A stretch of DNA of 64,000 nucleotides from Bacillota bacterium (lineage in GTDB: Bacteria; Bacillota; Bacilli; Paenibacillales; Paenibacillaceae): NCBI GenBank assembly GCA_023460795.1, contig JAEWPC010000059.1, forward strand, positions 213,667 through 277,666. The letters run 5' to 3'. Positions 19,332 through 28,328 of the stretch are shown piece by piece. Made by a program: the position numbers and the translations under genes. Under the pieces are notes generated by a model that saw only the letters and a list, made by a program, of their open reading frames with translations, was not told the origin of the DNA and made no database searches. The stretch's first letter is position 1. Each line of letters starts with the position of its first letter.

Positions 19332-19332
19332 A

Positions 19333-19366
19333 AAAAGTGCTGTCCCGCGAAAGGGACAGCACTTTT
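19333..19366. terminator. bidirectional terminator
   Basis: A perfect 14-bp stem (AAAAGTGCTGTCCC / GGGACAGCACTTTT) has a 6-base loop and T tracts on both strands. It ends the minus-strand chemoreceptor gene and any plus-strand transcript from the island. Confidence 0.85.
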
Positions 19367-19393
19367 GTTTATTCAGGACATCAACTTCTTCCG

Positions 19394-21361
19394 TTATTCC
19401 CCCGCCTTGAACCCCATTAGCGTCTGCTGCAGCGCGCCCGACAAACCTTCAAGCTCCTTGGCGATGTCGACGACCTCTTGGCTCGATTGAAGCTGCCCGG
19501 TGCTTAACGCCGCAACTTGCTCGGACGTGGCCGACGCTTCCTCCGAGAAGCTGCTGACGCTTGCGATCGAGGCGTTCAGCTGCCGCTGCTTCTCGCCGAG
19601 CTTACCAACGTCCTGCCTGATCCGTTCTACGAGCAGAGCGAACGCTTCGGACTTCTCGTAGACGGACGCGAAGAGCTCTCCCGCCGTTCTCACCGAATCG
19701 ATCTGGGACCGCAGCAGCGGAAGCGCGGTCTTCAACGCGTTTACGGTCAGCGCGATCTCCTCTTGAATCGCATCGGTCATCTCGTGCACGGTCGCGATCG
19801 ACTCGTTCGTCTGGTCCGACAAGTGGCCCATCTCCGACGCGATGACTTTGAAGCCGCCGCTCGAGGATCCCGACCTTGCCGCTTCGATCCCCGCGTTAAG
19901 CGACAATATTTTCGAATCCTTCGTTATTTTATTTAATAGTCCCAGAATGCGCTGCATCGCTTCCGTGCTCTGTTCCAGCCGTCCGACCCGCCCGACGAGA
20001 TGATCGATCGATTGCTCCGATTCGATCGTGCCAGAGACGGTCTGCTCCATGAACCGCTTGCCGTCGGAGGACGCCGATTTCACCTCGAGCGACGACTCGT
20101 TGATCCGATCGGTCGCTAGAACGACGCTGTCCAAATCGCCGTTCATCGAATCGACGATATGATGAACGGTCTCGGCTTCGGAGGCCAGCTGCGCCGAGCC
20201 CTCCGCGATTTCGTTCGTCGCGATCGAGATTTCGCTTGCGGCGGTCGCGGTTTGCTGCGATACCCCGAGCAGAACGCCGGACGTCTGAAGCACTTGGCTC
20301 GCGGAGCTGCGCGTCTGGTCGATGAGACGCGTCATTTGCTCCATCATTCGGTTGAAGCTGTCCGCCACCTCGCCGATCTCGTCGCGTCTTCGCAGCTTCG
20401 TTCTAACCGATAGGTTGCCGTTTGCTCCTTCGTTCAACATCCCGCGAATATGCAGGAGAGGTTTACCGACGTGCAGAATGATTAGATAACCTAAACCGAT
20501 GGCGAGGGCTGCGGCAATGAGGCACATGACGATCGTCAGATCGCGAATCGACTTCGTATCGGCGACAAGCTCCGATAGAGGCGCAATGCCGGCTAACGTC
20601 CAAGAAGTTCTTGGCAGCGGCTCGGAGACGACGAGATGATCGTCTCTCCACGGCTCGGGCGAGAACGATTGCCCGATATAGTCGGCTGCCGACGATAACA
20701 GCACGATGCCCTTAGCGTCCGTAATCAACATGCTCGAGCTTTCGCTGAACTTGACCGAGCCGAGCGTCTGCGAGAGCAGCTCGGCGTCGATCTCGAAGAC
20801 GATCATCGACTTGCCGATCATGCGGGCTAGCGCGAACACGCTGCCTTTGGCCATGCCGGTATATCCGTTGTCCTTGGGCGGAAGCCACAGCGCTTTGCCT
20901 TTAAGCTCCGTCGTGTCGGCGTACCACTGCGCTTTGCGGTCAATCGGAATCAACCCCGTGGAGATGGAATTCACCGTCTCGTTCACGTTCACGGTATCGA
21001 GCAGCGTGATCGACTTGATGAACGTATTCGTACGGGCAAGCTGGTTCAGCGTATCCTGCAAATCCGCTTTGCCGCGAACTTTGCCTTCGGCGTCCGCGTT
21101 CGGGTTGAAGATCGCGGACAAGCTTTCTTGCAAATCTCTGCCGGTGGAAAATTGGAGCGACATATCCTCGAACGGTTTGAGCATGAGCCCGATTTTATCC
21201 GCTGATTCCTTCACGGTTTGCTGGGACACGGATTCCATCTGGCCCGCGATGATCGATTGGGATTTGTTGTAGGAGATCATGCCTACGAGTAGTACGGATA
21301 CGAGAGTAGATGCGAATAAGAGCAAGAAAAGCTTGGTTCCGACCGAACGCAGCATTGTCAC
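19394..21361 (-). CDS. methyl-accepting chemotaxis protein
   Basis: The product is a transmembrane chemoreceptor of about 655 residues. TM1 lies near residues 8-30, followed by a periplasmic-type Cache sensor domain, TM2 (about 280-302), HAMP, and a cytoplasmic signalling domain with the kinase-contact hairpin around KILSLNAGIEAARSG and FKVIASEMGHLSDQTN. I take the GTG at 21361 because AAGGGG is 9 bases upstream of it. The ATG at 21370 directly abuts that site, and the ATG at 21355 is 15 bases from it. The gene is divergent from a YesM-type kinase, and the two upstream regions share 21362-21547. Its ligand is unknown. The neighbourhood suggests a sugar or its binding protein. Confidence 0.92.
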   Translation of the reverse strand: MTMLRSVGTKLFLLLFASTLVSVLLVGMISYNKSQSIIAGQMESVSQQTVKESADKIGLMLKPFEDMSLQFSTGRDLQESLSAIFNPNADAEGKVRGKADLQDTLNQLARTNTFIKSITLLDTVNVNETVNSISTGLIPIDRKAQWYADTTELKGKALWLPPKDNGYTGMAKGSVFALARMIGKSMIVFEIDAELLSQTLGSVKFSESSSMLITDAKGIVLLSSAADYIGQSFSPEPWRDDHLVVSEPLPRTSWTLAGIAPLSELVADTKSIRDLTIVMCLIAAALAIGLGYLIILHVGKPLLHIRGMLNEGANGNLSVRTKLRRRDEIGEVADSFNRMMEQMTRLIDQTRSSASQVLQTSGVLLGVSQQTATAASEISIATNEIAEGSAQLASEAETVHHIVDSMNGDLDSVVLATDRINESSLEVKSASSDGKRFMEQTVSGTIESEQSIDHLVGRVGRLEQSTEAMQRILGLLNKITKDSKILSLNAGIEAARSGSSSGGFKVIASEMGHLSDQTNESIATVHEMTDAIQEEIALTVNALKTALPLLRSQIDSVRTAGELFASVYEKSEAFALLVERIRQDVGKLGEKQRQLNASIASVSSFSEEASATSEQVAALSTGQLQSSQEVVDIAKELEGLSGALQQTLMGFKAGE

Positions 21362-21547
21362 GCCATACATCCCCTTAATCGTGATTGGTTCTATCTATAC
21401 CAATCATTGTAAACGGTGATAGATTCGTGATAATGTGTCGTTCTACGCAAATGATGTGCGCTTGTACGAGAATGCGTCAGGAAGCTCCACAATTTTTCTA
21501 GCAAGCCGTAATAATAGAGGTAGAGATATCCGACGGGGGGACCCAAG

Positions 21548-23356
21548 GTGAAGGCATCGATTAGAAATCCCTTGACGAAGATGAACGTCAAACAGCAGCT
21601 GATCCTGCTGTTCCTCGTGCTGGTCAGCCCGGTGTTCATCTTGAACTGGTACGCGAACTTGATGGCAGAACGGATCCTAACGACACAGGTCACGGGAGCG
21701 TACGAGGAGCTGAACAAGCAGAATCACTTTCTGATTAACCGGGATATCGACACGATCAACCGGATTATGTCGACGATCATTCAGAACCCGGTCACCCAAA
21801 GCATGATCGTCGAGAAGGGCGACGAGGAGATCGATCTCGTCCGCAAATACTCCGACATGACCAAGCTGCTTCGCAGCAATTCGGTGGGCATTTTCGGCGG
21901 GGAAGCCGTCTATTATCTCTTATTCGTGTTCGATCCGAACGACCGGTTCGGCTTCGCACCGAAAAATATAAACATCGACAAGTTGGACACCTCGTCCAAC
22001 GTGTTCTATTATTCCGAAACCAACAAACTGCCGTGGATGGATGCGGCGCTGGAGCAGAAGGGCAAAGGCGTGCTCGCTTACATCGACAACCTCGGGCCGA
22101 AGTCGGACCAGAGGACGCTCGCGTACATGCGCGTCGTTAACAACATCTCCCGCGGCAACAGCGTCATCGGCATTCTCGTCGCGACGAAGATGGAGAAGAA
22201 GATCGAAGAGTCCTTCAGTACGGTATCGCTTCCGGTAGGCGGAGAGATGTATTTGACGGATTGGAACAACCTCGTGCTGTCCTCGACGACCGACTTGAAC
22301 GGACGAACGCTAAGTCTCCCGGGGCCGATCGAAGACGAGACCGAATTCGAAAACACGACAAGCCTGATTTCGGACGGGTACATCTATGTCGCCCATACGA
22401 GATACGCGCAACAGCAAAAGCTCATTTATAAAATACCGGCCAAATCGCTGCTTCAGAAGCAGAACGAGCTGAAGCGGGTCATTCAGCTCATCTCGATCGT
22501 GTACTCGTTGTTCGCGCTCGTCGTCATGATGTATTTCTGGCGCTCGCTCATGAATCCGTTGCAGAAGCTGGCGACGTTCGCGCGATCGTACGAGCCGGGG
22601 AAACCGCTGAAGAAGATGCCGCAGCGAGAGAGGAACGACGAAGTCGGCGTGCTTATCCATTCGGTGCATAGCATGACGCATAGGCTTAACGACATGATTC
22701 ACGATCAATATTTGATGGAGATCAAACAGAAGGAGTCTCAGCTGCAATTGCTCTATCAGCAAATCAATCCGCATCTTCTCTATAACACGCTCGAGAGCAT
22801 TTACTGGAAGAGCTCGCTCGAAGGGAATACGGGGTCGGCGGAGATGATCAAGGAGCTGTCGAAGCTGATGCGGATCAGCCTCAGCCGGGGCCGCGAGCTG
22901 ATCGCGATCAAGGACGAGCTCGAACACGCGAGCGCATACGCGAGCTTGCAGCAGAAGCGTTACGAATACGGATTCAAGATCGAATGGCGCATCGACGACG
23001 ACACGCTCGCATACGAGATCCCGAAGATCACGCTTCAGCCGCTCATCGAGAACGCGATCATCCACGGCGTGATGAACATGGGAGAGGATGGCGAAATCAC
23101 CGTCTCTACCAAGAAGCTGACCGATTCAATCCGAATTACGGTCGAGGACAACGGCTACAAGGAAGTCGATTACAAAGCGATCAACCGAATGCTCGTGGAC
23201 GCGGATTCTACCTCCGGATACGGCATTCGCAACGTGCAGCAGCGCATCCAGCTGCATTTCGGCGACCAATACGGGCTGGTCTACGAACCTAGAGAAACCG
23301 AGGGAACAAGGGTAATCATGACCTTGCCGTTGCGCATGCAGTCAAGCACGGACTAA
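21548..23356 (+). CDS. YesM-type sensor histidine kinase
   Basis: This 602-residue membrane kinase has TM1 at about 20-40, an extracellular Cache-like domain, TM2 at about 307-330, HAMP, the His_kinase domain with INPHLLYNTLES (the phosphorylated His is in NPH) and a HATPase_c domain (LIENAIIHG as N box, YGIRNVQQR as G box). The GTG start has GGGGGG 7 bases upstream. The response regulator begins 31 bases downstream, and the CUT1 importer follows. In this family such kinases sense an oligosaccharide, often through the binding protein, and switch on the adjacent uptake genes. Confidence 0.92.
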   Translation: MKASIRNPLTKMNVKQQLILLFLVLVSPVFILNWYANLMAERILTTQVTGAYEELNKQNHFLINRDIDTINRIMSTIIQNPVTQSMIVEKGDEEIDLVRKYSDMTKLLRSNSVGIFGGEAVYYLLFVFDPNDRFGFAPKNINIDKLDTSSNVFYYSETNKLPWMDAALEQKGKGVLAYIDNLGPKSDQRTLAYMRVVNNISRGNSVIGILVATKMEKKIEESFSTVSLPVGGEMYLTDWNNLVLSSTTDLNGRTLSLPGPIEDETEFENTTSLISDGYIYVAHTRYAQQQKLIYKIPAKSLLQKQNELKRVIQLISIVYSLFALVVMMYFWRSLMNPLQKLATFARSYEPGKPLKKMPQRERNDEVGVLIHSVHSMTHRLNDMIHDQYLMEIKQKESQLQLLYQQINPHLLYNTLESIYWKSSLEGNTGSAEMIKELSKLMRISLSRGRELIAIKDELEHASAYASLQQKRYEYGFKIEWRIDDDTLAYEIPKITLQPLIENAIIHGVMNMGEDGEITVSTKKLTDSIRITVEDNGYKEVDYKAINRMLVDADSTSGYGIRNVQQRIQLHFGDQYGLVYEPRETEGTRVIMTLPLRMQSSTD

Positions 23357-23387
23357 CCATAAACCTACTTCAAGGAGGCAACTTCTC

Positions 23388-24716
23388 ATGTACAACATTC
23401 TCATTGTCGACGACGAACCGCTCATTTGCCGCGGGTTAGCCAGCTTATTGAACGCCTCCGGACTGAATATCGAACATATTTATACCGCGCACAACGGATA
23501 CGAAGCGCTGGATTACTTGCGGATGGAAAATATCGATCTGCTCGTAACCGACATCCAGATGGGCTCGATGAGCGGGATCGAACTGATGCAGCAAGCCAAA
23601 ATCATCAAGCCTTGGGTTCAAGTCATCATCATATCGGCGCACGAGACGTTCCAATACGCCCAATTGGCGATCCGGCTCGGGGCGAAAGACTATCTCATCA
23701 AGCCGCTTAACAGCGAACAATTCCTCGGCTCGGTCAGACACGTGCTCCTGCATATGGACAAGCCGGCGCAGGATCAGGACCAGCTCATGTCCGATCTGCG
23801 CGAGCATTTTCACCTGTCGACGCCTAACCCGAAGCGCACGGAGCTGCTCAACCGGCTCCTGGACGAGCAAGTCGATGATCGAGGCGATCTCGTCGCCGAG
23901 TTGTCCAACATACACGACATCCACCTATCCGGGCCGTACTTCGCCGTCATCAAGCTTCGGCTCGATCTGTCGTCCGGAGGCCGCGGCGTAGCGGGCAAAG
24001 ACGGCCAGCTGCTGCAGTACGCCGTGCTCAACATCGTAAGCGAGCTGCTAGGCCGAGAATGGGACCATCAAGCGTTCTATTCCGAAGGCAACGAGGTCGG
24101 AATCATCGTGCAATGGGACGAGTCCAAGTACGGCGATTCGAGCGTCGATAAGATCAATCAGCTCGAGATGATCGGGCGAAGCTTGCATTTTAACGTCCAT
24201 AAATTCCTCGGCTTCCAATGCGTCGTCGGCATCAGCCATATCCTTAGAGGCCACGCGTTCCTGGGCGAGCTCGGCAAGCAGGCGGCCAAGGCGATGCTCT
24301 GGCAGCGCCAACACAAGGACCACCATGTGTTCTATTACGGAGACTTCAAGTGGGGCGTCTTGTCGGAGGAGGAGCCCTCCGAAGAGGAGATGGCTGCGCA
24401 GAACAACCTGATCGTCGAGCGGGCGACCGAATACATTCATCGGAACTACGCGCAGAAAGGGCTGACGCTTAACGAAGTCGCGCAGAAAAACCACGTCAGT
24501 CCGAACTATCTCAGTTATCTTTTCAAGAAAAATACGGGCTTTAACCTATGGGAATACGTGATCAAGCTGCGCATGGAGGAGAGCAAGCGGCTGATCCTGC
24601 ATTCCGATCTGCGCCGTTACGAAATCGCCGAGCGCGTCGGTTACGAATCCCCGGAGCACTTTAGCAAAATTTTCAAGAAGTATTTCGGGATCAGCCCTAG
24701 CGAGATGAAGAAGTAA
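23388..24716 (+). CDS. AraC-type response regulator (YesN family)
   Basis: This 442-residue protein has a receiver domain with acidic residues DDE near the N-terminus, the phospho-acceptor in LLVTDIQMGS and the conserved Lys in YLIKPL. A middle region of about 200 residues follows, then a C-terminal AraC double helix-turn-helix (NYLSYLFKKNTGFN and ESPEHFSKIFKKYFG). AAGGAGG precedes the ATG. It is paired with the preceding kinase and probably activates the importer operon that begins 94 bases downstream. Confidence 0.93.
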   Translation: MYNILIVDDEPLICRGLASLLNASGLNIEHIYTAHNGYEALDYLRMENIDLLVTDIQMGSMSGIELMQQAKIIKPWVQVIIISAHETFQYAQLAIRLGAKDYLIKPLNSEQFLGSVRHVLLHMDKPAQDQDQLMSDLREHFHLSTPNPKRTELLNRLLDEQVDDRGDLVAELSNIHDIHLSGPYFAVIKLRLDLSSGGRGVAGKDGQLLQYAVLNIVSELLGREWDHQAFYSEGNEVGIIVQWDESKYGDSSVDKINQLEMIGRSLHFNVHKFLGFQCVVGISHILRGHAFLGELGKQAAKAMLWQRQHKDHHVFYYGDFKWGVLSEEEPSEEEMAAQNNLIVERATEYIHRNYAQKGLTLNEVAQKNHVSPNYLSYLFKKNTGFNLWEYVIKLRMEESKRLILHSDLRRYEIAERVGYESPEHFSKIFKKYFGISPSEMKK

Positions 24717-24810
24717 GATCGCCTATCATCCGAATAGAACTGCACATGTTCACGAACGGCCGCTCCTTCTACAATGATGGAAGATAGAAAAAGGAATGAG
24801 GGACATCTAT

Positions 24811-25728
24811 ATGGAGCAAACAACGGCCGTTCCAATCCAGTTGCAGCAGCGGGAACGACCGAAGAGGAAGTTTAGACGGCATATCTGGGGCTTTCTCTTC
24901 GTGCTGCCAGCCATCGTTATTTTCGCGTTATTCCTCTGGTATCCGATCGTCAAAGGTTTGATGGACAGTTTCTACAAGATCGACTTCGTCAAAGGCGACT
25001 CGTTCGTCGGGTTCGACAATTATCGGACGATCTTCCATGACCCGGATGTCATGATCGCGGTCACCAATACATTGAAATACATGGGACTCGGTATCGTTAT
25101 CGGTTTCTGGGTGCCGATTCTGTTCGCCATCATGATCTCCGAGATGCGGAAGTTCCAGGGCTTCGCCCGCGTCGCGGCTTACTTGCCTTACGTCGTTCCG
25201 TTCGTCGTGCTGTACGGCGTCTGGAGATGGATGTACGACCCGGTCGGTCCGATCAACCAAGTGCTCAAAACGTTAGGGCTCGATCCCGTGCTGTTCATGG
25301 TCGATAAAGCGTGGGCGATGCCCGCGATCGTCATTATGGAGACGTGGCAAAGCTTCGGCTCCGCGATGCTTATCTACTTGGCCGCCGTGCTCAGCATCCC
25401 GAGGGATTGGTATGAAGCCTCGGAGATCGACGGCGCCGGCGTGTGGCAGCGCATCCGTTATATTACGCTGCCGGCGATCAAGAATCAGATCTTATTGCTG
25501 CTGATGCTGCAGCTGATCGCTACGTCGCAAGGCTTCCAGACGCAGTACGCCATGCTCGACGGCGGCCCGAACAATGCGACGTTGACGTACGCGCTCTTGC
25601 TTACCCGCTACGCGTTCGTTCGCCAAGATTACGGCGTCGCATCCGCGATGGGCGTCATCATGTTCTTCGCTCTTGTCATCCTCGCCATCATCCAGTACAG
25701 GCTGAATAAAAGAGGGGGGATAGAGTAA
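24811..25728 (+). CDS. CUT1 sugar ABC transporter permease (LplB-like)
   Basis: This 305-residue inner-membrane permease has six predicted membrane helices and the EAA loop EASEIDGAGVWQRIRYITLP, which contacts the ATPase. The ATG at 24811 has GAGGG 8 bases upstream, while the in-frame ATG at 24796 has its possible site only 1 base away. The stop overlaps the next start by one base (TAATG), so the two permeases are translationally coupled and form a heterodimer. The substrate is probably an oligosaccharide. No ATPase gene is nearby. Confidence 0.92.
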   Translation: MEQTTAVPIQLQQRERPKRKFRRHIWGFLFVLPAIVIFALFLWYPIVKGLMDSFYKIDFVKGDSFVGFDNYRTIFHDPDVMIAVTNTLKYMGLGIVIGFWVPILFAIMISEMRKFQGFARVAAYLPYVVPFVVLYGVWRWMYDPVGPINQVLKTLGLDPVLFMVDKAWAMPAIVIMETWQSFGSAMLIYLAAVLSIPRDWYEASEIDGAGVWQRIRYITLPAIKNQILLLLMLQLIATSQGFQTQYAMLDGGPNNATLTYALLLTRYAFVRQDYGVASAMGVIMFFALVILAIIQYRLNKRGGIE

Positions 25729-26609
25729 TGAAAGCGTCCAAATCGTTCGATAGAGGCATTCTTTCCAGCTACGATCATCAGAAGCTTTCGATTAAACTCG
25801 GTTATTACTTGATGAACTTGATTATCGCCGTTATGATGATCGCCATGATGTATCCGCTGCTCATCTCCTTGTTCAACGGCTTGAAGATCAACAAGGAGGT
25901 CAATACGTTCCCGCCGACGTTCTTGCCGAGAGACGGCTGGCACTTCGACAATTATAAGAGAGCTTGGGAATATATCGATCTCATGAAATTCTTGAAAAAT
26001 ACGTTGTTCATCTTCGGCGGCAATATGCTGATTATCGTCGTCGTCATCGGTTTCGCGGCGTTCGCCTTGTCGAAGATGAAGTTTCCTTTCCGCCGCGGCA
26101 TCTACTACTACTTCCTGCTGACGCTGTTCGTTCCGGCTACGACGTACGCGATTCCGAACTTCGTTAACCTGAAGGAGCTAGGCTTGATGGGATGGTACGG
26201 CGCGATCTGGCTGCCGGCGGGCGCGAACGCGTTCTATCTGCTGCTGCTCAAGACGTTCATGGACGGCATTAACAACGAGACGTTCGAATCCGCTCGGATC
26301 GACGGCGCTTCCGAGGTCCGCACGTTTTTCCAAATCGCGTTTCCGCTGTCGATTCCGATTTTCGCCACGCTTGCGATATTCGTGTTCGCCACGGCATGGA
26401 ACGACTGGTTCTGGCCGAATTTCATGCTCGGTCAAGACTATAAGCCGCTCTCCGCCGCGATCAAAGTGCTAGTTCTCGACGCGAGGATGCTGGATCTGAA
26501 TATCAAGTTCGCCATCTTGACGCTCGTGATGTTCCCGCCGATCATCATCTTCCTTTTCTTCCAAAAGTACATCCTGAGGGGTTTATACTTAGGCGGAGTA
26601 AAAGGGTAA
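25728..26609 (+). CDS. CUT1 sugar ABC transporter permease (LplC/YtcP-like)
   Basis: This 293-residue partner permease has an N-terminal membrane segment (MNLIIAVMMIAMMYPLLISL), further helices, and the EAA loop ESARIDGASEVRTFFQIAFP. It is coupled to the preceding permease through TAATG. The binding lipoprotein follows after 148 bases. Like others of the LplC/YtcP group it ends with KYILRGLYLGGVKG. Confidence 0.92.
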   Translation: MKASKSFDRGILSSYDHQKLSIKLGYYLMNLIIAVMMIAMMYPLLISLFNGLKINKEVNTFPPTFLPRDGWHFDNYKRAWEYIDLMKFLKNTLFIFGGNMLIIVVVIGFAAFALSKMKFPFRRGIYYYFLLTLFVPATTYAIPNFVNLKELGLMGWYGAIWLPAGANAFYLLLLKTFMDGINNETFESARIDGASEVRTFFQIAFPLSIPIFATLAIFVFATAWNDWFWPNFMLGQDYKPLSAAIKVLVLDARMLDLNIKFAILTLVMFPPIIIFLFFQKYILRGLYLGGVKG

Positions 26610-26757
26610 TTCATACATTAATGTTATTTTCTATTTAATCTCGACAGAGCGTAAATCTACACACAATCGAAATAGGAATACACATCGCCCTATGAATACG
26701 CCTCCATTATGATGAGCGTGTAAGTCAAAATCCGAAACGAAAAGGGGAAATAACAAC

Positions 26758-28203
26758 ATGCGTAAGATTACAAGCGTCATCTCGGTTCTCATGGCCGCGA
26801 GCTTGGTACTGGCAGCGTGCGGAAGCAACAACAATAACGGCAACGCGGCTTCGAGCTCCGCGCCGGCCGCAACGACTCCGGCTTCGTCTCCTGCCGATAC
26901 GGGAAGCGACGCTCCCGCGGACGACCCTACGCAAGTGAAGGCGACGATCAGCATCTACTATCCGACGCCTGACAAGGTTCAAGAGCGTAAGCTCGAGGAC
27001 GACAAGATCGCGCGCTTCAACCAAGTGTACCCGAACGTTGAGATCATTAAGAGCGATTGGCAATACAACCCGAACGAAATCGGGATCAAGATGGGCGCCA
27101 ACGAAGCGCCGACGTTGTTCAATACGTACGCTACGGAAGGCAAGTTCCTCGTCGAAAAAGGGTGGGCCGCGGACATTACGGATCTGTGGAACTCCTACGA
27201 GAAGAAGGATCAATTCAACAAAACGCTCTCCAGCCAATTTATTATCGACGGCAAAGTATACGGAATCCCGCAGCGCGGTTATATCACGGCTACGGTCGTC
27301 AACACGAAGATGCTGAAAGACAAAGGCATCACCCCTCCTCCGTTCAACTGGACTTGGGACGACATGCTGAACACGGCTAAAGCCGCCGCGGACCCTAACG
27401 CCGGCATTTCCGGTTTCGCGCCGATGGGCAAAGGCAACGAAGCAGGCTGGAACTGGACGAACTTCCTGTTCGCGGCCGGCGGCGAAATCCAAACGGTCGA
27501 CTCCAAAGTTACGGCTGCGTTCAACTCCGACGCAGGGTTGAAAGCGATCGAATTCTACAACAAGCTCAAATGGGAAGCGAACGCGATTCCGCAAGATTGG
27601 GCTCTCGGATGGGGCGACGCCGTAGGCGCATTCGCGCAAGGAAGAACGGCGATGGTAATCGCCGGCGCAAGCGACCCGGTCGATCAAGCGTTGAACCAAG
27701 GCGGCATGTCGCCTAGCGACATCGAAGTGTATCCGAACGCGGCTGCGCCAGGCGGCACGCATGCGGGCATTATCGGCGGCGACTTCCTCGTCGTCAACCC
27801 GAACGCTTCGAAAGACGAGCAAGCGATGGCCTTCCGTTACGCGGTATTCGATTACTTCAACGACGACTTCCTTACTTCGCTTGACGCGAACATCGTGGCC
27901 CGTAAAGCAGAGAACAAATATTTCATCCCGCCGGTATTCGAGTACTTCGACATGACCTCCGAATTCGGCCAAAAAGTGAAAGCCGTATACGAAAAACACG
28001 ATAACGTCTATCAATACAAACAAGAATTCCTGGATCTGCTCGACGCTAAACTGGAAGCGCAATACAATACGCAAGACTACTACGCCGCGATGACGAACGT
28101 CATTCAAGAAGTGTTCTCCAAAAAAGGCGTAGACATGAAAGCATCGTTGGATGCGACCGCTAAAACGGTTCAAGAGAAATTCTACGACACGATCCAGCTG
28201 TAA
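26758..28203 (+). CDS. extracellular sugar-binding lipoprotein of ABC transporter
   Basis: This 481-residue protein has a lipoprotein signal peptide with lipobox LAAC (lipidated Cys21), a Ser/Ala/Pro-rich linker (about 22-60) and a family 1 extracellular solute-binding domain. Aromatic residues such as WNWTNFLF and WGDAVGAF are typical of sugar sites. It delivers substrate to the two upstream permeases. The 148-base gap before it may carry its own promoter, which fits the usual excess of binding protein, although I could not pick one with confidence. A strong terminator follows. Confidence 0.93.
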   Translation: MRKITSVISVLMAASLVLAACGSNNNNGNAASSSAPAATTPASSPADTGSDAPADDPTQVKATISIYYPTPDKVQERKLEDDKIARFNQVYPNVEIIKSDWQYNPNEIGIKMGANEAPTLFNTYATEGKFLVEKGWAADITDLWNSYEKKDQFNKTLSSQFIIDGKVYGIPQRGYITATVVNTKMLKDKGITPPPFNWTWDDMLNTAKAAADPNAGISGFAPMGKGNEAGWNWTNFLFAAGGEIQTVDSKVTAAFNSDAGLKAIEFYNKLKWEANAIPQDWALGWGDAVGAFAQGRTAMVIAGASDPVDQALNQGGMSPSDIEVYPNAAAPGGTHAGIIGGDFLVVNPNASKDEQAMAFRYAVFDYFNDDFLTSLDANIVARKAENKYFIPPVFEYFDMTSEFGQKVKAVYEKHDNVYQYKQEFLDLLDAKLEAQYNTQDYYAAMTNVIQEVFSKKGVDMKASLDATAKTVQEKFYDTIQL

Positions 28204-28220
28204 TAGAATCCGCACGAGGG

Positions 28221-28270
28221 AGGGTTGCCCGCTCGTAGATGCCGACATCTACCCGGGGCAACCCTTTTTC
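28221..28270 (+). terminator. terminator after the sugar importer operon
   Basis: AGGGTTGCCC pairs with GGGCAACCCT, and an inner GTAGATG pairs with CATCTAC, with five T residues after. It partly insulates the glycosidase-like gene that follows. Confidence 0.85.
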
Positions 28271-28328
28271 AATGGCGGCGGTTGGCAAACGTATAAGCTG
28301 GCAGTTTCAACGAACAGGTGGTGTACAA

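Noticed and set aside
26725..28248. A 507-codon open frame on the minus strand opposite the sugar-binding lipoprotein gene
   Set aside because: It is the antisense shadow of a GC-rich gene, with an Arg/Val/Phe-heavy composition and no family motif or ribosome site. The plus strand has a clear lipobox protein.
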